Part shown: positions 40,501-52,100 of the stretch, one piece after another
Layout: each line of letters opens with the position of its first letter
Numbering within the stretch: the stretch's first letter is position 1
NCBI GenBank assembly: GCA_019321725.1
Contig: CM033115.1
Span: forward strand, 17,990,673-18,054,672
DNA from: Paulownia fortunei
Taxonomy: Eukaryota; Streptophyta; Magnoliopsida; Lamiales; Paulowniaceae
DNA length: 64,000 nucleotides
Direction: 5' to 3'
Notes under the pieces: generated by a model
The model's database searches: none
Told to the model about the DNA's origin: nothing
The model's input: the letters and a program-made list of their open reading frames with translations, nothing else
Position numbers and translations under genes: made by a program

Positions 40501-43500
40501 CATCCTCCACCTCCCTTATTCCTTTCACTTCATGTACTCTGTTAATTTGCTTTCTTCTTAAGAGTATTCCTATCTAGACAATTCTCCTTTAGCATCTTTT
40601 TTCTGTTTCCAAAGATTCATTGAAAAAAGTCACAGTCACTCTGTCCCGAAATGAATGTTTAATTTGCTATACTTTGAAGCCAAATTGTTTTATCTTTTGA
40701 CTACATTACAATATAATGTTTTAACAATTTTGGTATGATAAAATTTGCAACCCTTAATATTCATTATGTTGTTTAATAATATTCGGTATTTTTTAAATAA
40801 CTTAGCTAATTGTTCATAAAAACTATAGAAGGTGACTAGTAGACCGTGGCAAGGGAGCATTCATTTTGGGGTGGAGGTAGTTTTTTCTTACTTAGGCATG
40901 TAAAGTATGTAATAATGCGTCTGGGACTTCTATTCCGGGTCCTCAATATAGGGATATAGTTTTTACTGTGCCATGCGTAAGTAGATGTACGCTGTCTTTC
41001 ATCTTTCGTCCCATTATAGATTTTGCCCCTTATTATTTTTAATGATTTCCTCCATAACAGGTGTCCGACATGGGACCTCGAGCTCTTGCCATCTCTTTGC
41101 CATTTTCTTGTGTTTTAGGTCTCCTTTCATCCATGATAGCATCTACTATGGGTAAGATCAACTAGCTTCTTTTCATTCACTAATATTATCCAAGGGTTTC
41201 TGGTGCTTGGCAAATTACCAATTAATATTTTGTACGGAATTATCTCGTATATTTCATCATGTGAACATATAATTTCTTAAAACTGACCCTTTTTACACTT
41301 GATTACGAAATGCGATAATTATTTTGAAATATGTAAGATGTTGTCAATTTGCTCAATGAAATTGCCCTTCAACATTGATTGCACGTGCAAAGACTTGGGA
41401 AATTTTTAATGCCAGCCGCAACCTCTTTTGGTGGCTTCTCCAATCTTCAAATTCTAAAGGCGCCTTTGGTTCAAGACATTAGGTAGTATAAGGGTAAAGT
41501 GGATAAAATAATCCATTTTTTACGATGTTTGGCTATGTTTTTGATTGAAAAAAAATATGCCAACCCCACTGATTGAGCAAAGATTTTCAGACTATATAAT
41601 GTGGTTGGGGGCTATAAAAGGTGTTTAATTATAATAATACATAATGAAAAATATATAATTTACCAGTATACACTTACAAATAAGTTCCAAGCAGAAAATT
41701 TTGTATTCATTTGACACCTGATTATAGTACTCCTTCTGTCCCACAAAGGATGTTGATATTCTATTTTTATTTGTCTCAATATGTTTGTCCTTTATGATAA
41801 AAGTGGGGATTTGTTGTATTATGTGACTGTCCTGCCCTATTTTAATTTAAGAATATTTAATTAAGTCATTCTTCACATAACACAATCACCTTATTTAAGG
41901 AAAGAAATGGACAATAGACAATATATACACATCAAATGTAAAGTCATGCCATACTTTTTGCAAGGTAAGTTTTTGTTCTCTTTTCAATCCAACAATAATT
42001 TCTACATGTAATTCCTTTATTTACGGAAAGGGTAATTTTTGGAAAAAGTAGCATATAATTGACTTTTATTAATTCTTAACAAAAGTCAAACAGGATATCC
42101 TTAGGGGGACGGAGGGAGTATGAAATATTCAATATTAATATTGTACTAATACTCTAGAACTTACAAGTATCACATTAAAAATGTGGCTCCTAATAGTTTC
42201 TGCATTTGTGCATATAACACCAAAAATGAAGCATCAATGGGTATCATATTGGAAAACGAGGCCCTTAAGTTCCAAATATGGATTTTAAATGTATAAGTAG
42301 CAATTTTCTGTTATTTTTTCAAGTGATGGATTGAAATTCACCTATTTTTTTGAAATCTTTTACTTTAGATCATTTGCTCAAATCCATATCTTCGACCCAA
42401 ATGCAATCTAAGACAACCTTGACTTAAGAGTACCAAAACTATGAATATGAATGACTTAAAGCTTATCGACTCACAGTGTTGCTTAATGTTTTGTTAGAAA
42501 TTCTAAATCTGTTTATCTGGACATGTTCAGGTAATTGCTTTGTGCTTAAATGTATAAACCAGTCTAGTTAAAGGTTATTCAAACTTGATTTGATTTTTTT
42601 ACTTAATGAGCCTGAATTGAGTTTGATCTGATTTCTTAACAAACTAATCTTGAAGGAGACCTAGTACGGCTAAACATAGATCGAGCTTGAGTAACTACTT
42701 GATGTTTTCTGCATAACTTGTCATTAGAAGACAAACTTAAGCCCATGCTTGATAAAATTAACCGCCACTAAAACTGAGTTCATTAACCTAGCAAATTGAG
42801 CTCACATGAGCTTTTGCTATTGATCTCCAGCCATGTTTCATATGACTAGAATCAGTTTTTAGCGATATTTATGAACAGTTACAAGAAGTTTAAAATATAA
42901 TCATTTCCCTGTCTGCCACTGAATTTTTGCTTATTAAGGTTACTGTTCTTGAAAAGCGAAAATGTTAACTCCGTGAGAGTTTCTCTTAAATAAGCTTCAA
43001 AGGTCAAAGAAGTAGTTTGGATTATCTGGTGGGTGGCACAAACAGATCAAGTTCAAATTTCAAATATTTCATTGCTCGGGATTTTTCCTTTTATTTTGGG
43101 ACAAACTCTTAGTGAGTTAGCTTACATGTTTTGATAATTAGTACTTTGCTACCTTAACTGTCGGCAAGTACTGGAAATCACATCCTCCCGAAACAATATG
43201 ACAACTTTGTCAAATGGTCTGGGATATTGTCCGATAAAGCTGATTTATCTTTATTTTGTTGTGTAAGCTATTTTCTTCTTTCCTTTTTTTTTTTCCATCT
43301 GTTTTTGTTTTAATAGTTACTCTTTAAGAGATTAATGTTCAGAGAAGAACTAGAACTCTTATCTGATGATTGGCAGTGAGCAAGAGTTACATATGGGCTT
43401 ATGCTTCTTTCCAGTTTGCAATAGTCATCCTATTTGCTCATATATTTTATGCTGTGGTAAGAGATGCTTCCTCTTCTTTCTCTTCAATCTATTTTCTCAT

Positions 43501-43944
43501 CTTAATTTTGTGTTTTTGTTTTGGAGATTAGACTCCATCTGGTCTACATTTTCTTTCTTGCCGAGAACTTTTGATGGTAATTGTGTTGTGCTCGCTTAAA
43601 AACATGTGCAGCTCAATGTAAACGCTATTCTGTCGGTGCTGCTTTCTTCTTTCACCGGGTTTGGTATTGCAATCAGCACCAACTCACTTCTTGTTGAGTA
43701 CTTAAGATGGAGGGCAAGCCGTTATCTCCAGTCTTCACCACAGCAAACAAGCAGTGGTGTACAGTCACATCGTCATGAGCAAAGACACCACCAACACCGG
43801 CAGCACCATCAGCACCATCACCAACATCGGCACCCAAATAGTGATCGTAATAATCAAGCACTCCAAACTCCAGCAACACACAATATATCTGCAGGGTCAG
43901 CTGAAAACATTGGGCAGCAGGAAAACGTGCAGCAGAATGTGTAA
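34594..43944 (+). CDS. RING-CH (MARCH-type) membrane E3 ubiquitin ligase
   Basis: Plus-strand exons read by phase: first coding exon from ATG 34594 (end uncertain, probably 34674 or 34735), then one ending 36407 (start 35976, 35987 or 36009), 36504-36678, 37017-37314, 39821-39893, 41061-41151, 43377-43456 and 43612-43944. The product is roughly 510 residues. A conserved Ser-rich block starts [12 protein letters not shown]. The RING-CH finger (37061-37204) shows the C4HC3 order CRIC...CSC...H..C...CDVC, which recruits E2 enzymes for ubiquitin transfer. Exons 5-8 encode hydrophobic spans, so the protein is membrane-anchored. The C-terminus is rich in His and Gln (43770-43850). The intron after 37314 has a GC donor in ideal context (ACAG|GCAAGT); phase requires it. 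Substrate is unknown. Confidence 0.88.
34977..34998. repeat. (TC)n microsatellite in RING-CH intron 1
   Basis: A run of TC dinucleotides downstream of the first coding exon of the RING-CH gene. It lies in intron or leader sequence. Confidence 0.8.
38264..38292 (+). other. G-quadruplex-prone tract in RING-CH intron
   Basis: Runs of six, five, three and three G with short spacers (GGGGGG, GGGGG, GGG, GGG) lie on the sense strand of the long intron 37315-39820. The pattern fits the G3+N1-7 quadruplex rule and stands out in AT-rich intron sequence. Confidence 0.7.
39675..39706 (+). other. Strong G-quadruplex tract upstream of RING-CH exon 39821
   Basis: Six G-runs of 3-7 bases are separated by single T bases, on the sense strand, about 115 bp upstream of the acceptor at 39820. 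Single-base loops give the most stable quadruplex class, so both DNA and pre-mRNA could fold here. The intron is the one with the GC donor. Confidence 0.8.
41730..42118. mobile_element. Stowaway-type MITE in RING-CH intron
   Basis: A 389-bp noncoding element flanked by TA target-site duplications (41728-41729 and 42119-42120). The left end CTCCTTCTGTCCCACAAAGG and the right end, read in reverse complement as CTCCCTCCGTCCCCCTAAGG, are the typical Stowaway (Tc1/mariner-derived) terminal inverted repeats. It sits in the intron between exons 41151 and 43377 and has no coding capacity; it would depend on a mariner-like transposase elsewhere. Confidence 0.9.
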
Positions 43945-46102
43945 ACCGAAGTATTGAACATTAAACACTTGAAGGGGCTTTTTTGGTAATACACAATTTA
44001 CATTCCTGTCCATATCATTTTGAAACTGGAGGGGGTTTGGATACTTAGTTACGCTATTCGGGTAGTGTACTAGTAATTCAGGAATGATCCTTGTGATTCT
44101 TAGTTATCAGAACTACCAAATGTAGTTTTACTCAGGATATTATGTAACTATTCTGTAAGAACAAATTTCGCAAAGTGGTTTTAACAGCTGCTTCCTTTTC
44201 CATTCATTTGTAATTTTGTTATGTCATATGATGCTAAGTTATAATTTGGTTGAGATTATAATGCGCCCCCATTTTTTTATTTCGGCACAAAAAAATAAAA
44301 TGTGAATAAAAGACATGAAAATATTCACCCCCTTCAAGTCTTCAACACCCAATAACTCCATTGCTACACTCTCTCTGGTATCTACTCAGTTTCACTATTT
44401 ATCAACTTGTACATGATTTGGAAATGTCTGCCAATAAATATTGCCATGGGTCCGAGTTTGATATTCCAATGAACATCAATAAGAGCCCAGATTGCACATG
44501 CTCATCCACCGGCCGCAAATCATTTTTATATATCCAATATTTTCAGGATTGAAAATATTTTTATTAAATTTTCGTATAAAAATGATAATATATTTAAATT
44601 AGATATATTCTTATGTAAATTATATAAGTTTATAAATGAAATGAAAAGACATGACATGCAGGTAGGTTTGAAAATGAAATTAGTAGGTGTATAAAAAAAT
44701 GTGAAATATTAGTAAGTTTGAAAATAAATTTTAAAAATAAAAATAAATATTATTTATGAAAATGAGTAATGTAAATGCATTTTTTTATTTTTAAATAGTA
44801 AAAAATGAAGAGATTTTTCCTGAAAATGAAACCAAACGGGCTCTAAAAATCCCAAATCCTGTTCAAGATCAGGCATTGAGAGGTGAAAAAACAATTTCGA
44901 AAATAAAATTACCATTTTAAAAATAGGACATAGTTTGTGATTCCAAAAACAAAATAGGAACATTTAATTTGAAATAGAAAGAATCAACCAATTTAAAGCA
45001 GATTATTTGGATGACAACATGGGGTGAATGTTCTTCTAAAAACACACAGATTTGCCTCAACAATTTAACTGACTATTCATTGGCTACACGTTACTATATT
45101 TTTAGCTCAAGAGCTGAAAAAAGGAAATCAGATGCGTCCAACTGGAAGGAAGTAAAGACACTATGATTTTATTTTAGATAGATCAGGAACAACTGATCTT
45201 TGTGGATAGCAGTAAAGGCCTTATTTTCACAGGCTAATTTCTTTAATCCATATTCTTTTACAGTATTAAAAATAAGCTCAAAAAGTTTCCAAGATCAAGC
45301 TCACATATGATGCAGACACCAAAACAGCAGGACCATGAGCCTCTAATGGGATCATGGAACTCATCAAAGAAAATAAGAGACAGAAACAAGACGCAACACA
45401 CTTTCTAGCTTCATATTCCACATTAAAAGTTGAATTAAATTTTAAGATGCACAATTTAGTAGTAGTTAAAAAAGAAAAACTATAAATAGAAATAAAATTA
45501 TGTTTACACAAATTTATCTTGTACTATCCTCCAGAAAAGCAAGAAATATTTCTCTTTGCTTTCTTTCTGTTGAAACCCAAGATCCCAGTAGAGCCTAAAT
45601 AGTAAATATTCCACCAAATACATACAACTTTCTAGGCATTTCGAAATCCTATGGTCGTATCAACTTGGCAAAGGAGACTTAAAAGATGGTGAAAATTCAA
45701 AATCCTACTGTCGTATCAACTTAGCAAAGCAGACTTCATAGATAGTTGTTTTTCACCGCAATCTGTCATTTAAAAAGTCTGTGTAGTTGTTTTTCACCGC
45801 AAACACACAAGTGGTTTTAACAAGAATGTTAGAAACAACAATCTCATAGTTATCTGCTGGGTACACTAAAAATAGTTGTAATACAAGTTCATGAAATAGT
45901 TAAACATAAAGCTAATTAATACCAATAGATTACAACAATGATGTCAAAATTTGAACAATCATGGAAGTGAGGGACAAGAGTGGACACCATTTTATGTGTA
46001 AACTAGTGAATTCCTCGGAGCTATGACTTATGTGCTCATTCCTGAGAATCATACTATCTGCATCAGGAAATTCCTTGTGCACATGCAGTATTGAACCCTA
46101 AA
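43945..46102. other. Spacer between convergent RING-CH and ERGIC genes
   Basis: The two flanking genes point toward each other, so this should hold both 3' UTRs. Two AATAAA hexamers at 44294-44310 could serve the RING-CH transcript. A single PIF/Harbinger-like end (GAAACCAAACGGGCTC, 44829-44844) has no partner. A short duplication (TAGTTGTTTTTCACCGCAA) occurs at about 45744 and 45784. No other gene is seen. Confidence 0.6.
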
Positions 46103-49100
46103 TCACCGTACTATACTTCTAGCATTTGGTTTTGTCAATGCTTCAATGAGCCTGTACATCCATCTATCTAGCATTCCTGTCACATAAAGCCAATATATCA
46201 ATGTATAAGATCACTAGTTGTAGATTCCACCTGGTGGTAAATCACTTCTTACGTTTAATAAAATCGTGCATCCAATAAGGAAACAAAAAGTTTAGAAGAA
46301 ATGATGCAAGTTCCATCAATGCATTTTAGACAGATCTAGTCCTTGCATGCTTTCATAGCTGGATTTGGTTCTTATGGGATTTTAAACTTAACATTCTTAG
46401 GAATCTAAAAATCTCGAAATTCAAGAGTGTGAGCATACATGTAAATCTATTTGTGTCCGGGTATTTCTATTAGCTACGACAGTCACAAATTGTAAATGTA
46501 TTATACAACTTGTTCTTTTGATGTGCATACACCATTAATAGTGAGAGTGTGGAGGATCTATTAAAGGGGGTGTTTGTCTGTTTGTTCATACTACATTGAA
46601 TACTCTGGTGAACTTTGAGCATTCAGCAATATATATCATTAAACGTCACTTTCTGAAAACCGAAAATTTTAACAAACTGATTGTAGGACAGTTTCTTGTC
46701 ATCTGGTAATCAACTATTTATCTCCGATCAAAATCGAATAAATAGGATGGTTCTAGGAATTTACTGTTCCTATGGAAGTTTTTTGTCTGCTAAATGATGT
46801 GGATAAGGTTTTGGTTTGACAAATTTTTCATGGTAGTTTTTACCTCTAGTGTTGCTGGAATTCAACCACATTCCCTCCTTTTCATCTTTCTTTGTCTGCT
46901 ATATCCCATTTAGCTAGACGTAAAACACCACTCTAGGCAAGAAATAAGAATATAACTGATAATTTATTTTCAGAATGTCAGCATAATGGAAGTAATAACC
47001 CATTTTCCAAAGATATTTTTCTTTTTCTAACCTGGAGAACGATCTAGTTCAAAACATACACAAGCAATAAACCAAGAAAGAACATCTCTGCAAGTTTCAA
47101 CATTCAATAGATGAGGCAGTTAACCTAATTGAAGCACTAAAACAGTCAAGCAAACTCCAGGTTGTACAGCTAATCATTCATTTGATATTGTTTTGCAGCT
47201 ATTTGCCTTTTTCAATCTTCTATGTAACAGCAAAAAATGCCAGCTAATTCAATACTGAGACAGTATATCACTTTCATCCAGTAAATTATATATTAAACTA
47301 AATTCAGAAGCTGTCATGTTGTTCCCCTAGCTGACAAGCCCAAGCATGTCGGGCAGATTGTGCCTCACAGGTAACAATATTTGGACAACTCACGGCAGAA
47401 GTACTTAAGGTAAATTCCATTGGTTAAGCAAATTAAAGGGAGACAGTTTTAAAAAATATGAACTCTTCCCACATTTTCAATATTATCATATCACCATCCT
47501 ATCCAGATCATCATTGCAGTAACTACAGACTCATATACTGTCAAAGACAATCACGGGAAATAAGTGAAACCTACCTGTTAAGGCAAATGTACCACCCAGT
47601 ACAGCACAAAGGCGCGTAATGAAGTGGAGAAAACTTCGACGTTCTTCCCTGATGGTCACAGTAATTGGGGACAAATCATACAAAAAGTACACAGCTGCAC
47701 AGAGAACGCGATGATAATTCCTCAGAACAATATTGTAAGAAAAGACAGGTCAAGAAGGCTAAAAAACCTTAATCTCTGGTTTGATGAAGACTTACCAGGC
47801 CACGTCCTATCGAACTCATTAATCGGAGAAAAGTACTCAGTGACAGAGAATTGATTTGTAGGTAAAACTTCCTTTGAGATATACTTGTATTCAGTTGGAA
47901 CAATCTACACCATAGGAAACACAAGAATTTCAAAAGGCGGGACCGCAAAGAAATTGTAAGATGATGAAAAGTAACCACTTTATAAACCTATAACACAACA
48001 ATTCTGATGTCTCCCCAAACCGCGAGCACGCGCGAGCACGCGCAAGAGAGAGAGAGAGAGAGAGAGTATCTTAAAACATTATGTATAAGTCAGGCTGCAT
48101 TTAGTGGAATTGTATCTTTTGCAGTTACACAGTTCACACCATCCAAGACCATCTTATCACCAACACTATCAAAAGGGAGGATGACCCTACCATTGCATGT
48201 TTGTATGCTCGAAGGAGGCTCACAACAGAGAGTTATTTTATCAATAGTATCAGACAGGTGAAGTACAATATATGTATGTAGGAAGAGGCCAAATTCATAA
48301 TTTGAAACCCTGACTCAGATATACCTCTCGTTGCAAAAAGAGACTCAAAGTTGATTATGTGCTTGGACTGAAGGGGCAAGTAGGTGGGATTTAAGAGTCC
48401 TCTAAGATTCTCCTAACAAAATATTGAGCTGAGAAGGGTAGTTCTTTGTCATAGAGAATGTGATATGTCTGAGGTCATAATCAAGTTGCCATGACACTTT
48501 TATGGATTCTGCAATGTCTCAATCCATCAAAAAACATTTTAACATGATATTTAGACGATAAAAGAGAATGACATAAGTTATCATAGTTTCAACATAGATG
48601 GCAAGAACTCAAACCTTTATGTAATACTTGAATGTTCCACTTGCTCCACGCAAAATCCGGACTGTGTCATCAAGTGGGTTATGTATCCCTGGATATTTGG
48701 GCCCAAACGACAAGTCGTGAATTATATGACTCACATTGACATGAGAAGAACCCTCAAAAATCTGCAGAAGAGTAAATGGTGTAATGACATATAAGTACTT
48801 GGTAGAAAGTTAACAAAGAAGTTTCACAATTAATTTCAAATGCCAACAAACAAAAGCCTAATTAAGAAACACATTTCATGATGATAAAAAAGGAGCATTG
48901 GCTTTGACATCTTAGTCAAGTAAACTTACTGTTTGCCTTTGGTAACATCAGTAATCCAAGGTAATGTTCCTTCTTTTCAGAAAATAAGATGCTAAAGACA
49001 GTGTTTGGTAAAGGCCATAACTAATTTTTATTAAGCTTAAATGTGGCTTGGATAGGATGGACCTAGCTCAGCAATTTGTCTAAACCTAAAATAGGCTGTC

Positions 49101-52100
49101 AGGTAGTCCAAATTTTGGCTAGTACAGATTCTTCTAGACACCAAGTTAAATTAAAATCTAATTGAAACAATTTTTGAAAGCCATTTCTCGTGGATCTACT
49201 TGATCTCTAGTCACTATTGAACATAGTCATAAATGAAGATGAATTATTCACATTTCATGCATCAAGTAGATTTAGAAAAGTTAACTAGTCAACATCATAT
49301 AAAGAAAAAAATTTATACTAGAATCTGTTCATCCATAAACTAGTTAACTTGTGATGTTCAGATCTGAACCAAGCAAACAAAGATCGTCAAGCACATGATT
49401 AGACAACCAAAATATCTTCTGGCAACAATATATTATGGAGAAGATAAAAAGGAGCCTAGTGTAAGGATAACTAACTTAAGTACCACAATCCCGAAAGACA
49501 CACTTAAAACACTTAGGCCCCATTTGGTTTCATTTTTATTATGTGTTTCCATTTTTTCAGTAATATTTGAAAACAAATGCGTGTTTGGGTTTCCACTTTC
49601 CTTTGCAGAAGTCTGAAATATGGTTTTCATTTTCAACCCTTTTGGAAAATTTCTCAAAATGGGATTACAGATTTTCCAACTCAGATGTCATCACATTTAT
49701 TTGCAACACTTTTTAGTCAACACCAATATATTTTTCAGTGTTGCCAAGTGTCTATTTCAAATAAAGTGGCCCCACAAAATTGGCCAACATCTTTTAGTGT
49801 AGCAAGTGTTCGTTATTTCTGATATTGACAACGAATGCATTTTCACATTTTCACATTTTCAAGGGGTAGAAACCAACAAAACCAAATATATTTGTACCTT
49901 TTCAACTGTCACATCCTACAGTCATCTCAGCTAATCCAAACACATTCAGTTTCACAATAAAACCAAAGGTGAAAACATTTTCAATTTTTCAAAACTGAAA
50001 AATGAAAAAAGAAAATGAAACCAAACTGGGTCTTAGTAACTCAACACATGAACAGTATTATCCAAACTCACGGCGGCACCCTTGCAGGGTTTATTTAGCA
50101 TCTTCAGCTGCAAAACCAACATGCCAAATCGACAAACCCCATGAATAAAGAGGGGCATGGCAGGGGTTCCTGGTACAAGTACAGTGATAAAGCCAAGAGA
50201 AACAAAAGGATGATTTTAGCGCAGAATGGACAATAAGAGTTTTATGTTTTTGAAAGGCATAATTCAATCCCTTATGATAAGAAGATTCAAAGTTTCTTCA
50301 CAAAACCACTACTAAATCTACTTGATGCATACATAAAAAGAAAAGTACTAGAAACAAAAGAGAAAACAATCCAAGATAATACTTATTTCCTTAAATTTGA
50401 TTATTTTCTTTTCTCAGGAATTCTAAAACCGCCAGTTGAGCTCATAAACACTTTAAAAAACCTTAAGAGACTGCACACTCAAATTTATTCATGTAGGCAA
50501 ATCTATGAAATACATATTTCAAGAATAATAATTTAGATATTTGACTGAGTTTTTGTCCATCAATTAAAAATATCATCTTCGGACAAATCAGATAGAAAAA
50601 TAATAAAAAAGTATAAGTAAATCCAACAGCTTACCATTTGTGCAACAAATATGTTCAATCCGTGAACTGAGATATGAAAGTTCCCGGCAACTCTTTGCAC
50701 ATCTAAAACACCATACACCTACGATAAACAATGAACTAAATCAAAGATTAAAGAGCTGAAAACCCACAGAGGCTATGTATTGGAGGTCTCCCCTCCATTA
50801 TTATACTCATTTGTGAAATTAATAAAGTAGGGGCTGGGGCTCCCACGTTATCATTGTACTTATAGACAGGCGGATTTTGCTAAAAAAATGAAATACAAAA
50901 GAAGGCAGAGGTTTAAAGTGGACAAAAGCATACCCGGCAACCTTCCCCATTAGCCAGTGCATGCTTCACCTTCTTGATCATATTTTCAGCTTCTTCATCA
51001 AGACTGTGGAGTTTAATTTTATGATCGGACTCCTCGTGATGATCTTTGTGGTCATCTGATCAGTGTTCATAACAATTTTTTTACAAACAATCATCATTTT
51101 TTTGCCAAAATGCTTTACAGAGTTTACCTAAATATAAGGTCTACATTGTGAGATTTGTGCTGTCCATAAGAATCAGCATAACATCTAAAATACCTAGCAC
51201 AAACTGAGTCCTAGCTACAACAATAAGGTCAGAATGACTGTCCTAATTTTAAGGCAAGGATTCAATGGACAAAAGGGATAACAGACTACTGAATCACAGC
51301 TGTAGAAAGAAAACTGAAAAAATAAAAAATAAAATAAAAAAAACAAGGAATAACATTAAATAGATTTCTCAATTGACATACTGTAATTCACATTTCAAAT
51401 TCCTTAAAGTTTGCATTAGACATAATTATTCCCGAGTAAGCTAAGGAGATCAACACAAGTTTACCTCTTGAACTATACAGTTTTAACTAATGCCAATACA
51501 AATGATGAAAGAATATACCAATCCTAGCAATCCTTACAACAACTTGGACCATTACAGTGCTATCCCTGCTTAAGGTTTAATATATTTTCAAGAACCAAAA
51601 AAAAAAAAAAATAAGGCTATGTTTGGATTTGTTTTGGGATGTTTTGGGGAAAGGTGATTTGGGAAAATGTATCTAGGAAATGTGTAGTATGATTTTGAAA
51701 AATATTTTGGAGTATAATGATTAAGATGTTCTGAAACATTTTGGGGTAAAAGAAGACTGTTTTGGAGGGAAATGTATATAGAAATGTGTAGTATGTTTGA
51801 TTTTATTTTGGGGGAATGAAAATGGGAGAGGGAAAACAAAAACAAAAATTGCCTAAGACTTTCCCAATTGAAAATTTCCTACTGTTCAACAATAGATATA
51901 AATCTACACTATTCCACAGAGGGAAAGTTACTTCACATGCCTGAGGAGGAAATTGCCTGCTATTATTCTATACGGTAAGTAGCATTCTAACTCCAATAAC
52001 ATTCCATGACATTGTTGCATTTGTTTTTTCCATGTAGGTGAGCAAATGCTATAACAACAATCATTAGTTAGAATTGAGTTTGTCAACATAAGCTTTAAGT

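Noticed and set aside
43673..43879. Minus-strand frame opposite the RING-CH last exon
   Set aside because: Antisense shadow of the His/Gln-rich coding tail.
44829..44844. Possible MITE end (GAAACCAAACGGGCTC)
   Set aside because: No inverted partner or target duplication was found on either side, so an element cannot be defined.
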